Assembly: GCF_000739435.1 (NCBI RefSeq)
Contig: NZ_CP009159.1
Span: 124,001 to 188,000, forward strand
Direction: 5' to 3'
Source of the DNA: Actinobacillus suis ATCC 33415
GTDB lineage: Bacteria > Pseudomonadota > Gammaproteobacteria > Enterobacterales > Pasteurellaceae
DNA length: 64,000 nt
The notes under the pieces are model-generated. The model searched no databases. It saw only the letters and a program-made list of their open reading frames with translations, and was not told the origin of the DNA. This document shows, one piece after another, positions 47,994 to 57,522 of this stretch (its first letter is position 1; each line of letters starts with the position of its first letter). Both the position numbers and the translations under genes were made by a program.

Positions 47994-49280
47994 TTATGCT
48001 TTTTCTCTTGCTACTGCACGGTAACCAATATCACGGCGATAGAAACGTCCTTGCCATTGAATTTGTTCGGCAAGTTTTAAAGCTTGCTGCTGTGCATCAA
48101 ACACCGAATTACCTAATGCGGTTGCACATAAAACACGGCCACCGTTTGTCACTAATTTACCGTCTTTTTGCTCAACACCGGCAAGGAATACTTTCTGTGA
48201 TTTTTGTGCTTGAGTTGGAATACCGCTGATTTCATCGCCTTTACGATAATCGCCCGGATAACCTTCCGCTGCAAGTACGATGCCTAATGCTGCTTGTTCA
48301 CACCATTTTGATTTAACCGTATCAAGTTTTTCATCACAAGCGGCTAAACAAAGTTGTACAAGATCTGATTCTAAACGCATCATAATCGGTTGCGTTTCCG
48401 GATCACCGAAACGGCAGTTAAACTCGATCACTTTTGGCTGTCCGTTCGGCATAATCATTAAACCGGCATAGAGGAAACCAGTATACGGATTACCTTCCGC
48501 CGCCATACCTTTCACGGTTGGGTAAATCACTTCTTCCATTACACGGTTATGAATTTCTGGAGTGACAACCGGAGCCGGTGAGTATGCGCCCATACCGCCG
48601 GTATTTAAACCTTTATCACCTTCGCCAACACGTTTGTGATCTTGACTGGTCGCCATCGGTTCAACATTTTTACCGTCTACCATCACGATAAAGCTTGCTT
48701 CTTCACCGTCTAAAAATTCTTCGATAACCACACGACTACCGGCTTCGCCGAATGCATTGCCTGACAGCATATCTTTTACTGCTTCTTCCGCTTCTTCAAG
48801 CGTCATCGCAACAATTACACCTTTACCGGCAGCTAAACCGTCTGCTTTGATCACAATTGGCGCTCCTTTTTGCTTTAAATAAGCAATAGCCGGCTCAACT
48901 TCTGTAAAGTTTTGATATTCAGCAGTTGGAATTTGATGACGAGCTAAGAAATCCTTAGTAAACGCTTTTGAACCTTCTAATTGTGCGGCAGCTTGAGTCG
49001 GACCAAAAATTTTTAAGCCGTTTGCACGGAATGCATCAACTACACCGATAACGAGCGGTGCCTCCGGTCCAACAATCGTTAAGCCAATTTGGTTTTCTTT
49101 CGCAAAAGCTACTAATGCCGGAAGGTCTGTTGCTGAAATTGCAACATTTTCGATACCTTCTTCCAGTGCGGTACCTGCATTACCCGGTGCGACAAAAACT
49201 TTTTTGACTAAAGGCGATTGACGAACTTTCCAAGCTAAAGCGTGTTCACGACCACCGTTACCAATAATTAATACATTCAT
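47994..49280 (-). CDS. purD: Phosphoribosylamine-glycine ligase (GAR synthetase)
   Basis: ATP-grasp enzyme of 428 residues, second step of purine synthesis. VLIIGNGGREHALAWKV opens the N domain; GLAAGKGVIVA and EFNCRFGDPETQ belong to the ATP-grasp core. Start 49280 has AAGGA nearby. A near-perfect PurR box precedes it. purH, often next to purD, is not in this window. Confidence 0.96.
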   Translation of the reverse strand: MNVLIIGNGGREHALAWKVRQSPLVKKVFVAPGNAGTALEEGIENVAISATDLPALVAFAKENQIGLTIVGPEAPLVIGVVDAFRANGLKIFGPTQAAAQLEGSKAFTKDFLARHQIPTAEYQNFTEVEPAIAYLKQKGAPIVIKADGLAAGKGVIVAMTLEEAEEAVKDMLSGNAFGEAGSRVVIEEFLDGEEASFIVMVDGKNVEPMATSQDHKRVGEGDKGLNTGGMGAYSPAPVVTPEIHNRVMEEVIYPTVKGMAAEGNPYTGFLYAGLMIMPNGQPKVIEFNCRFGDPETQPIMMRLESDLVQLCLAACDEKLDTVKSKWCEQAALGIVLAAEGYPGDYRKGDEISGIPTQAQKSQKVFLAGVEQKDGKLVTNGGRVLCATALGNSVFDAQQQALKLAEQIQWQGRFYRRDIGYRAVAREKA

Positions 49281-49303
49281 TTGGATTCCTTATAAATTAA
49301 CAA

Positions 49304-49319
49304 AAGCAAACGTTTGCGC
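49304..49319. promoter_or_regulatory. PurR box upstream of purD
   Basis: AAGCAAACGTTTGCGC matches ACGCAAACGTTTGCGT at 14 of 16 positions, including the whole 12-base core GCAAACGTTTGC. Centre is about 30 bases upstream of the purD ATG. Confidence 0.85.
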
Positions 49320-49451
49320 AATTGTACTAGAAGATCACAAAATACTGAACTATTATTCGTATTTTCATCTGATAAAACCTATTTTCATATTTAAGTGATA
49401 AATCACATTATTAAATTATGCTTAAAAGACAGCATTAACAATAAATTTTGC

Positions 49452-49479
49452 TTGCAAAACCAACAAGTTTACGTATAAT
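49452..49479 (+). promoter_or_regulatory. Promoter and leader of the rpsF operon
   Basis: TTGCAA (49452-49457), 16-base spacer, TATAAT (49474-49479). The leader to ATG 49572 has a 7-bp stem (49489-49495 with 49528-49534) and AACCCGTAAGG just before the start, which may serve as the S6:S18 autoregulatory CCG element; that part is inference. Confidence 0.65.
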
Positions 49480-49571
49480 TCCGCCGTTCAGTCACATTTG
49501 TTTTTTAATCCTTGCTTCCACAAGTTGGTGACTGGCTAAAGTTGGAGGCTGCTAACCCGTAAGGATAGTCA

Positions 49572-49920
49572 ATGCGTCACTACGAAATCGTTTTTATGGT
49601 TCACCCGGACCAAAGCGAACAAGTACCAGCAATGATTGAGCGTTACACAGCATCTGTAAAAGAAGCTGGCGGTCAAGTTCATCGCTTAGAAGATTGGGGT
49701 CGTCGTCAATTAGCATACCCAATCAACAAACTTCACAAAGCACACTACGTGTTAATGAATGTAGAAGCACCTCAAAGTGTAATCGACGAGTTAGAAACTA
49801 ACTTCCGTTATAACGATGCAGTTCTTCGTAACTTAATCGTTCACACTAAAGCGGCAGTAACTGAAGCTTCACCAATGGTGAAAGCGAAAGAAAGCAAAGT
49901 TGCTGAAGCGGTAGCTGAAG

Positions 49921-49946
<26 letters not shown>
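49572..49946 (+). CDS. rpsF: 30S ribosomal protein S6
   Basis: Ribosomal protein of 124 residues. [42 protein letters not shown] and the Glu-rich C-terminal tail are typical S6 features; the tail is often modified with glutamates in enterics. First gene of the S6-PriB-S18-L9 operon. Ribosome site AAGGATAGTC. Confidence 0.97.
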
Positions 49947-50497
<551 letters not shown>

Positions 50498-50514
50498 TAG
50501 AGAGGTCGAGTACA

Positions 50515-50964
50515 ATGCAAGTTATTTTATTAGATAAAGTTGCTCACTTAGGTTCTGTGGGCGACCAAGTAACTGTTAAATCAGGTTTTGCACGTAACTT
50601 CTTAATCCCACAAGGTAAAGCAGTTATGGCAACAGCAGCAAACATTGCTCACTTCGAAGCACGTCGTGCTGAATTAGAAGCAAAAGCGGCGGCAGCATTA
50701 TCAGCAGCACAAGCTCGTGCAGCTAAAATTGCTGAAATCGCAGCAGTATCAGTATCTGCAACTGCAGGTGACGATGGCCGTTTATTCGGTTCTATCTCTG
50801 CAAAAGATATCGCTGATGCATTAACAGCGGCAGGCGTTGAAGTAGCTAAATCAGAAGTTCGTTTAGGTGAAGGTCCACTTCGCACAACTGGCGAACACGA
50901 AGTTAAAGTTCACTTACACGCTGAAGTGAATGCAACTGTAACTGTTAACGTAGTTGCTGAATAA
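50515..50964 (+). CDS. rplI: 50S ribosomal protein L9
   Basis: Ribosomal protein of 149 residues. [21 protein letters not shown] and [14 protein letters not shown] are L9 hallmarks, then a long Ala-rich helix to a C-terminal RNA-binding domain. Last gene of the rpsF operon; ribosome site AGAGGTCG, 17 bases after rpsR. Confidence 0.97.
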   Translation: MQVILLDKVAHLGSVGDQVTVKSGFARNFLIPQGKAVMATAANIAHFEARRAELEAKAAAALSAAQARAAKIAEIAAVSVSATAGDDGRLFGSISAKDIADALTAAGVEVAKSEVRLGEGPLRTTGEHEVKVHLHAEVNATVTVNVVAE

Positions 50965-50979
50965 TCTTTAGATTATTAG

Positions 50980-51003
50980 AAAACCCAGCTTAGGCTGGGT
51001 TTT
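50980..51003 (+). terminator. Terminator of rpsF-priB-rpsR-rplI
   Basis: Ten-bp perfect stem (50980-50989 with 50994-51003), tetraloop TTAG, ending in a T run. Confidence 0.92.
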
Positions 51004-51040
51004 TTGTTTTTGATAACTATCGAAATTTAATGGCTATTAA

Positions 51041-51067
51041 AATGCCCACCTTCAAAAAGTGGGCATT
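51041..51067 (-). terminator. Terminator of the YdcH-family gene
   Basis: Nine-bp perfect stem (51041-51049 with 51059-51067), reading into TTTTAAT on the minus strand. Confidence 0.75.
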
Positions 51068-51079
51068 GTCGTTAATTCA

Positions 51080-51295
51080 TTAAGCTGATTTTTTCTTTAG
51101 AATTGCGTATAGCTCATCTTTTATATGTAATTTCTCTTTTTTGAGAAGCTCTACTTCATCATTGGTTGCAAGCTCTATATTTGACTCCATGTTTTTAATG
51201 CGTTGGTCTAGCTCATTATGTCTCTCAAATAGGCGAGTAAAATGCGCATCACTATTTTTTAATTTGGTGATTAGCTCACGAAATTCTGGGAACAT
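51080..51295 (-). CDS. YdcH/DUF465-family small coiled-coil protein
   Basis: Protein of 71 residues, almost entirely helical. MFPEFRELITKLKNSDAHF and KLHIKDELYAILKK match YdcH-type proteins. ATG 51295 is preceded by AGGAG at six bases; a TTG at 51301 is less likely. Monocistronic. Function unknown. Confidence 0.85.
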   Translation of the reverse strand: MFPEFRELITKLKNSDAHFTRLFERHNELDQRIKNMESNIELATNDEVELLKKEKLHIKDELYAILKKKSA

Positions 51296-51488
51296 ATACA
51301 ACTCCTATAATGTCTTAATTGAACCTTTGGTTTAATTTGATACTACTCTTTTTTAGCTAGGTTGGGATAACTTTATTTTAAATCTTTGAAGTCGATCACA
51401 AAATTTTCGTGAAACAAGGATTGATGAATTTACTCTATACTCGGCTCAGGTATAATACAGCCTCTTTTGTTTACTGGGGACAATAATA

Positions 51489-52415
51489 ATGCGTTACAAA
51501 GCTCTCTTATCTTTTCTCTTTGCAGTATTGAGCAGCACTGCGGTTGCTAAGTGGGAAAAAATCAATGATGTGGATTACACTTGGGGACCGTTCAAAATTT
51601 ATAATATTTCCCTATTTACAGAAACGGGCGAATATAAGAATACGGAACGCCCAGTAATGTTGACATTGAAATACAGTAAACCGGTTGATGGTCGAGATTT
51701 CGCGATTTCAGTAGCGAAATCATGGGCGAATTTGGGGATTACACTTCCTGCACAAGATGAAGTGATCGATCGACTTCGTAAAATCTTACCGGATTTAAAA
51801 CCGGATGATTCATTAAGCTATATTGCGTTAGCTGATCGTGGTTATTTTGTGTTAAATGATAAAGTGATTGAGCAAGATTTTAATGCTGAATTTAATGATG
51901 CAATGCTGGCTATTTGGTTAGATCCGAAAGTTGAGTTCAGCTATAAATTAATCGCTAAGAAAGTAGAAGGTGCAGAGCAAGAAGTACACCAGTCAGCAGA
52001 ATATCGCCAAAGTCTGGAAGAAATTTCAATTGAACCGAAACAACAGAAGTTATCGACTAAAGCTGAATTAACGGATCAGCCGGCATCAACCGAACAAGCG
52101 GTGGATTCTGAGTCACAATCGACAAAATTAGAATCGCCGAAACCGACTAAAAAAGTGGATATTGCAAAAGTTGCAGAAGTTAAACCGGCAAAGAGTGATG
52201 TTGAAAAAACACAAAATAAAACGGCTGTATCGGCTTCTGAAGCCGTGGTAGAACCGGCTGAAGAAAAAACTGAAACACCAGCTGTAGCACCAGAAGCTGA
52301 GACTAAGCCGGTAGAGCAGAAACCAGAACCAACGAAGGAAGAATTAGAAAATCCGGAGAAGGAAATCTTGCCGGAATCTGACCCTACTCCTGCTTACCAA
52401 CTACCTGTATCCTAA
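51489..52415 (+). CDS. Exported chalcone-isomerase-like protein with Pro/Glu/Lys-rich tail
   Basis: Protein of 308 residues. A signal peptide ends near STAVAKW. The core, about 25-160 (WGPFKIYNISLFTETGEY, then RPVMLTLKYSKPVDGRDF), resembles bacterial chalcone isomerase-like proteins. The last 140 residues are low-complexity and rich in Pro, Glu, Lys and Ala. Bacterial members rarely act on flavonoids; some bind fatty acids. Ribosome site GGGGACAA. Its stop overlaps the treR-like ATG by one base, so the two are translationally coupled, an odd pairing. Confidence 0.7.
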   Translation: MRYKALLSFLFAVLSSTAVAKWEKINDVDYTWGPFKIYNISLFTETGEYKNTERPVMLTLKYSKPVDGRDFAISVAKSWANLGITLPAQDEVIDRLRKILPDLKPDDSLSYIALADRGYFVLNDKVIEQDFNAEFNDAMLAIWLDPKVEFSYKLIAKKVEGAEQEVHQSAEYRQSLEEISIEPKQQKLSTKAELTDQPASTEQAVDSESQSTKLESPKPTKKVDIAKVAEVKPAKSDVEKTQNKTAVSASEAVVEPAEEKTETPAVAPEAETKPVEQKPEPTKEELENPEKEILPESDPTPAYQLPVS

Positions 52416-53353
52416 TGAAATTAACGATTAAAGATATTGCCGCACGTTGTAATGTTGGTAAATCCACAGTGTCTCGAGTGTTGAATAATGATCCTAAGGT
52501 GAGTGTTCAGACTCGAGAACGAGTGCAAGCAGTCATTGATGAGTTAGGATTCCAGCCGAATCAAAGTGCCAGAGCAATGAGAGGGGCTTCTTCTCCTGTT
52601 GTTGGAATTATTGTTACACGTCTTAACTCCACCGCTGAATCTCAAACTTTAAGCACGATTTTACAGCAGCTATACGCTAAAAATATTACCCCTCTGATTG
52701 TTGAGAGCCAATTTCAACCTGAATTAGTGACTCGCCATTTTGAATTATTCCGCCAACGTCAGGTGGATGGCGTTATTCTATTTGGTTTTTCACAACTTTC
52801 ACTTGAAATTATTCAGCAATGGCGAGGCTCATTGGTGACTGTTGCTCGTGCTTACCCCAATATTCCTGCGGTATATTATGATGATGAGAATGCGATTAGT
52901 ATATTAATGACGAAATTGTATCAGCAGGGGCATCGTAACATTGCCTACTTAGGCGTAAATGATCAAGATGAAACAACTGGTCATGATCGCAATCGCAGCT
53001 ATTTGGCTTTTTGTAATTCTCATCAGATTCCCGCTAATTTAGTGGAAGCGGAATTGACGATTGAAAGCGGCTATTTACAGATGCCGAAGTTAATGTGTAA
53101 ACCGGTATCGGCGATATTGTGTGCCAGCAGCTCGCTAGCGATTAGTGCATTAAAATATTTGCAAGAAAATCAGCAAAATCTACCGCTTGCTTGTATCGGG
53201 CAAAATACATTATTGCAGTGTTTTGCAACCAATTTGCTTACGCTGGATTTTGGTTATCCTCAGGCGGGAAAATGGGCGGTAGAATTGTTATTAACACAGC
53301 TCGGCGGCAAAACAACCACCGAGCAACGCAAAGTACCGGTTAACTTTTCTTAA
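52415..53353 (+). CDS. treR: TreR-like LacI-family repressor
   Basis: Regulator of 312 residues. The N-terminal LacI helix-turn-helix is LTIKDIAARCNVGKSTVSRV. SARAMRGASSPVVGIIVTRL, VDGVILFGFSQ and GHRNIAYLGV closely track E. coli TreR (315 residues), which responds to trehalose-6-phosphate. No treB or treC lies in this window. ATG 52415 overlaps the preceding stop by one base. Its end overlaps the converging methyltransferase gene by 14 bases. Confidence 0.8.
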   Translation: MKLTIKDIAARCNVGKSTVSRVLNNDPKVSVQTRERVQAVIDELGFQPNQSARAMRGASSPVVGIIVTRLNSTAESQTLSTILQQLYAKNITPLIVESQFQPELVTRHFELFRQRQVDGVILFGFSQLSLEIIQQWRGSLVTVARAYPNIPAVYYDDENAISILMTKLYQQGHRNIAYLGVNDQDETTGHDRNRSYLAFCNSHQIPANLVEAELTIESGYLQMPKLMCKPVSAILCASSSLAISALKYLQENQQNLPLACIGQNTLLQCFATNLLTLDFGYPQAGKWAVELLLTQLGGKTTTEQRKVPVNFS

Positions 53354-54095
53354 CTGCTTTGATAAACAGTAATGGCGGGCGATGTTGTAGATCTTTAAAC
53401 TCGTTATGCCATTGCGGTTGTTCCGCCAGCATTGGCTCTTCCACTTGCACGATTTCAAAACCGGCTTGAATCAGCTGATTGCAGATTGTTGCCATGGTGC
53501 GATGATAGGTTTTGAATGCTTGTTGGAACCAACTTCTGTCTCGCTCACCCTCATCTCGATAATAATTTAAACGATAAGCAACTTGTTGTTTTTGCTCATT
53601 TTTCTCCCAACGATAGCCGTCTTTATAGCAAGTGACGATCGGATGTTCTTGGGAAAAAATCAGCGTACCGCAAGCGGTCATTTTTGCGGAAATTTTTGCA
53701 AGTAAATCGGCAAAGTCCTCAATATAATGGAACGCAAACGAGCTGGTGACCACATCAAAATGATCTTCCGGAATTTTATCTAATTGTTCCATTGGCAAGC
53801 AGTGCAGTGAGAAAGCGGTCGATTTTTGCCAGTTTTTTGCTAAATCACTTTCCGCCTGTTTTAGCATGAGTTCCGATAAATCCAGACCGACAACTTTACT
53901 TGCTCCCAATTCCAAATAATGTGCTAGATGTACGCCGGTACCACAACCTAAATCTAACACTTTTTTCTTGGTAAGATCCGGTAAAAGTGAAAACATGGTA
54001 GGCTTTTCCACCACTTCATTCATACTGATTGGGTTTTCACGTAATTGTTGATAACGTTCAAAGAAAATCGGGGTATCGTAAATACTTTTTTTCAA
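53340..54095 (-). CDS. Class I SAM-dependent methyltransferase
   Basis: Cytoplasmic enzyme of 251 residues. Motif I is VLDLGCGTGVHLAHYLELGA and motif II/post-I VVGLDLSELML; a VTSSFAFHYIEDF motif follows. The group is the UbiE/YafE-like methyltransferases, substrate unknown. Ribosome site AGGAATAAAC. Converging with the treR-like gene. Trp operon terminator precedes it. Confidence 0.8.
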   Translation of the reverse strand: MKKSIYDTPIFFERYQQLRENPISMNEVVEKPTMFSLLPDLTKKKVLDLGCGTGVHLAHYLELGASKVVGLDLSELMLKQAESDLAKNWQKSTAFSLHCLPMEQLDKIPEDHFDVVTSSFAFHYIEDFADLLAKISAKMTACGTLIFSQEHPIVTCYKDGYRWEKNEQKQQVAYRLNYYRDEGERDRSWFQQAFKTYHRTMATICNQLIQAGFEIVQVEEPMLAEQPQWHNEFKDLQHRPPLLFIKAVKKS

Positions 54096-54115
54096 CTGTT
54101 TATTCCTATAAAAAA

Positions 54116-54131
54116 GCCCACAAATGTGGGC
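54116..54131 (-). terminator. Terminator of trpE-trpG-trpD
   Basis: Seven-bp inverted repeat (54116-54122 with 54125-54131), effectively a 6-bp stem with a 4-base loop. On the minus strand it runs into six T. It lies 7 bases beyond the trpD stop. Confidence 0.75.
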
Positions 54132-54137
54132 AATATG

Positions 54138-55142
54138 TTACTGGTATCGGGCGAGCTTTTGCAAGGTTTGGTAGGCTTTATCTGTTCTCAGCAAATCTTT
54201 GACACGCTGTACGTTGGTTTTTAAATCTCGTTCTCCGAATGTGCGCATGAGCATAGCAGTATTTACTGCAACCGCATCAATATGTGCCGCTTCGCCTTTG
54301 CCTTTTAATAAAGCGGTAATTTTTTCCGCATTTTCTGTAGGCTCACCACCTTTTAACGCCTCAATTGAATGGCGTTGGATACCGAAATCTTCCGGTGTCA
54401 GTGTGAAATAATGGATTTCGCCTTGTTCAATTTCAGCGACTAAAGTTTCGCCGTGTACCGCCACTTCATCTAAACCGGAACCGTACACCACAATCGAATG
54501 TTGATGATTTAAGGTGCGTACCGTTTCTGCATAAATTTTCAAAACTTCCGGTGAATAAACGCCGAGTAATTGGCGTTTCGCGTGTGCCGGATTGACTAAC
54601 GGCCCCAGAATATTAAATAGCGTGCGAGTTTTCAATGCTTGGCGTACCGGTACGGCGTGTTTAAAACCGGCGTGGTAAAGCGGTGCAAATAAGAAACAGA
54701 GATTATTTTCATCTAACGCTTGGCGTGCGGTTTGGGGTGAAATCGCCACATTAATCCCTAATGCGGATAGTACATCACTTGCGCCGGTTTTACTGGAGAC
54801 GCTGCGGCTGCCATGTTTTGCTACTTTATAGCCTAAGGTTGCGGCTACAATCGCACTGGCGGTAGAGATATTGATTGTATTTTGCCCGTCGCCACCGGTT
54901 CCGACAATATCGGCAAAATCGTAATCGGGAGTTGGGAATACGGTTGCATTTGCAAATGCAGCTTCAACCGCTCCGGCAATTTCCTCAATTGTCTCGCCCC
55001 GTACTTTTAACGCAATTAATGCGCCGGCGAGTTGTTCGTTAGAAACATTACCTTGAATTACTTGTTCAAAAAAGTATTGCGATTCTGCTTTTGTGAGTGC
55101 TTGGTTCTCAAATAATTGGCTAAGAATGTTGTCGAGTTGCAT
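54138..55142 (-). CDS. trpD: Anthranilate phosphoribosyltransferase
   Basis: Enzyme of 334 residues. [19 protein letters not shown] is the phosphoribosyl-diphosphate site, [17 protein letters not shown] follows, and [18 protein letters not shown] is conserved. It is a separate protein, not fused to TrpG as in E. coli. Third gene of trpE-trpG-trpD; the remaining trp genes are outside the window. Confidence 0.95.
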   Translation of the reverse strand: MQLDNILSQLFENQALTKAESQYFFEQVIQGNVSNEQLAGALIALKVRGETIEEIAGAVEAAFANATVFPTPDYDFADIVGTGGDGQNTINISTASAIVAATLGYKVAKHGSRSVSSKTGASDVLSALGINVAISPQTARQALDENNLCFLFAPLYHAGFKHAVPVRQALKTRTLFNILGPLVNPAHAKRQLLGVYSPEVLKIYAETVRTLNHQHSIVVYGSGLDEVAVHGETLVAEIEQGEIHYFTLTPEDFGIQRHSIEALKGGEPTENAEKITALLKGKGEAAHIDAVAVNTAMLMRTFGERDLKTNVQRVKDLLRTDKAYQTLQKLARYQ

Positions 55143-55198
55143 AGTGTTATCCTGTTTTCGTTATACTGATAAGCGGTTATTTTTCTAAATTTTTTTGC

Positions 55199-55786
55199 TT
55201 AATGTTGTGTGGAAAGCAGCCATTCGACCGATTGTTTTAATAATTTAGTGCCTTCTACGGTTAGGATTGATTCTGGGTGAAATTGAAAGCCGCAAATCGG
55301 TAATTGTTTGTGGCGAATCGCCATCACGATATTATCGAAGCGAGCATTGATTTCTAACTCCTCCGGTAGGTTATCACCCATTAATGAATGGTAACGGGCA
55401 ACCGGCATCGGGTTATTAATACCGTGGAACATTGCTTGGTTATCGTGTTCAATTTTAGACACTTTGCCGTGTAAAACAGTACCGGTATGCACGATACGTC
55501 CGCCTAACGCTTCGATAATCGCTTGATGACCCAAACAAATACCAATCATCGGTACAACGCCTTTGAGCTGTTTAATAATTGCTAACATATTGCCGGCTTC
55601 TGCCGGTGTGCCGGGGCCGGGCGAAAGCGCTACAATACAATTTTCGGTAGTTTGTGCTTTGTTTAGAAAGTCTTCTAATGGGTAATCGTTACGAAAAATA
55701 GTTACTTGATGACCTAATTCACGAAATTGATCGACAAGGTTGTAGGTAAACGAATCAAAATTATCAACAAAAAGAATATGTGCCAT
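55199..55786 (-). CDS. trpG: Anthranilate synthase glutamine amidotransferase subunit
   Basis: Class I glutamine amidotransferase of 195 residues that feeds ammonia to TrpE. The catalytic Cys is in GICLGHQAIIEALGG and the His-Glu pair in FQFHPESIL. Stand-alone, 13 bases after trpE. PabA cannot be excluded by sequence alone but the operon favours TrpG. Confidence 0.93.
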   Translation of the reverse strand: MAHILFVDNFDSFTYNLVDQFRELGHQVTIFRNDYPLEDFLNKAQTTENCIVALSPGPGTPAEAGNMLAIIKQLKGVVPMIGICLGHQAIIEALGGRIVHTGTVLHGKVSKIEHDNQAMFHGINNPMPVARYHSLMGDNLPEELEINARFDNIVMAIRHKQLPICGFQFHPESILTVEGTKLLKQSVEWLLSTQH

Positions 55787-55799
55787 AGCTTATCCGTCC

Positions 55800-57350
55800 T
55801 TATTTGGTATTAACTTGTGCGATTGCTTTTAATACGGCTTTCGCTTTATGACGTGTTTCATCCGCTTCTGATTGCGGATCCGAATCCAATACTTCGCCGC
55901 AACCGGCTTGTACGTAAGCGATGCCGTTTTGTACGAATGCAGAACGAATCACAATGCAAGTATCTAAATCACCTTGTGAGGTTAAGTAACCGACTGCACC
56001 GCCGTAACTGTGGCGTTTTTGTTGCTCTACTTGGTAGATTAATTGCATCGCTTTAATTTTTGGCGCACCGGTTAATGTACCCATATTCATACATGCTTGA
56101 TAAGCGTGTAACGCATCTAAATCGCTACGCAATGTGCCGACTACACGAGAGACAAGGTGCATAATTTGTGAGTAGCGATCGATTTGCATCAGATCCACCA
56201 CTTTACGTGTACCGGCTTGGCAGACTCGTGCGACATCATTACGAGCCAGATCGACTAACATTAAATGTTCTGCCAATTCTTTTTGATCTAAACGCAATTC
56301 CAATTCTAAGCGTGAATCCAATTCCGGATCGATATTGCCATTAGCATCAAAGCCACGCGGACGAGAGCCGGCAATCGGATAGATTTCTAATTGACGAGTA
56401 GCTTGCGAATATTTCAAGGCACTTTCGGGCGATGCACCGAATAAAGTAAAGTTTTCGCCTTGCATAAAGAACATATACGGGCTTGGATTATTAATTTTAA
56501 GCTGACGATAAGCGGCTAAAATATTCGGGCAAGGCAAACTAAAACGGCGTGACGGTACAATTTGGAACACATCACCGATATGAATATGATGTTTGAGTTT
56601 TTGAACGATCTGTTTAAAGTCTTCATCTTCAATATTGGTTTTCACTTCACCACTCGCCGTTTGAATCGGTAGGCGTAATTCGCAAGGCTGATATTTTGCA
56701 AGAATTTGGCTAAATTCGACCGCTTGTTGCTGTAAGCGGCTTTGCTGTGTTTCATCAAAACAGAAAGTGTGCAATACCGATTCCTGTTTTTGGTGGTCAA
56801 TAAACACTAATTGTTCGGCAAGATAGAAGCTGTAATCATGGCAACTTAAGCCGTCATCTTGTAGTTGAATACCATCCATCGGAATAAAATGGGCGACCAA
56901 ATCGTAGCTAAATAAACCGCCTAAATAGATTGGATCTGCTTTATCAGCAAAAAGTTGGCTCACACAACGTAAACCGTCAAACACGGTGCTGGTTTTAAGT
57001 TTACTATCTTCATCTAAATTTTGGGCAATGGGTGGAAAGGTTGCCGACAAGCGGTTAAATTCCGTTGAAACTTTGCAATTTGGAGTCGGAGATAACTGAG
57101 CAAGCGCTGCTTGAATATGGGGAAGTACGGCTTTACCGTTTTCAGTTAACGCCTCAAAAGTGACGGTTTGAGCATCGCAATAAATATGTAATGCGGATTG
57201 GGCGAATAATAGACTTTTTAGGCTGTTTTTACTGTGAATTTCTGCTGAGTCTAATAAAAGTGTATGTGGTTTATTATCACATAGGTGATAAAACGCTACG
57301 GTTGTATCTTCATAATAGGGAAGTTGTGTTTGCTGAGTATTTAGATTCAT
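55800..57350 (-). CDS. trpE: Anthranilate synthase component I
   Basis: Chorismate-using enzyme of 516 residues. QIVPSRRFSLPCPN, GASPESALKY, YPIAGSRPRG and ELRLDQKELAEHLMLVD are the catalytic core motifs. The tryptophan feedback segment near residue 33 reads LLLDSAEIHSKNSLKS; the enteric LLES is LLDS here. A Trp-repressor box lies just upstream and no leader peptide is visible. First gene of the trp operon. Confidence 0.96.
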   Translation of the reverse strand: MNLNTQQTQLPYYEDTTVAFYHLCDNKPHTLLLDSAEIHSKNSLKSLLFAQSALHIYCDAQTVTFEALTENGKAVLPHIQAALAQLSPTPNCKVSTEFNRLSATFPPIAQNLDEDSKLKTSTVFDGLRCVSQLFADKADPIYLGGLFSYDLVAHFIPMDGIQLQDDGLSCHDYSFYLAEQLVFIDHQKQESVLHTFCFDETQQSRLQQQAVEFSQILAKYQPCELRLPIQTASGEVKTNIEDEDFKQIVQKLKHHIHIGDVFQIVPSRRFSLPCPNILAAYRQLKINNPSPYMFFMQGENFTLFGASPESALKYSQATRQLEIYPIAGSRPRGFDANGNIDPELDSRLELELRLDQKELAEHLMLVDLARNDVARVCQAGTRKVVDLMQIDRYSQIMHLVSRVVGTLRSDLDALHAYQACMNMGTLTGAPKIKAMQLIYQVEQQKRHSYGGAVGYLTSQGDLDTCIVIRSAFVQNGIAYVQAGCGEVLDSDPQSEADETRHKAKAVLKAIAQVNTK

Positions 57351-57381
57351 TTCACGATTCCTTGTTTTATTTTTTAATTTT

Positions 57382-57399
57382 GTACTATTAAACTAGTAT
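57382..57399. promoter_or_regulatory. Trp-repressor operator
   Basis: GTACTATTAAACTAGTAT matches the TrpR operator GTACTAGTTAACTAGTAC at 15 of 18 positions. It is only 32-49 bases from the trpE ATG, so the promoter must overlap it and the leader must be very short. Confidence 0.85.
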
Positions 57400-57522
57400 A
57401 AAAATGATAAGTCAAGTGATTTTTTTAATACTGGGAATTTGACTAAAACGGCTGATTTTATTTACTCGCTTTTGTACAATAACGATTGTTTCTTATCTAT
57501 TTTCTTACTTATGGGATACATT

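Noticed and set aside
52415..53353. Local trehalose operon
   Set aside because: No treB or treC near; neighbours are a chalcone-isomerase-like gene and a methyltransferase.
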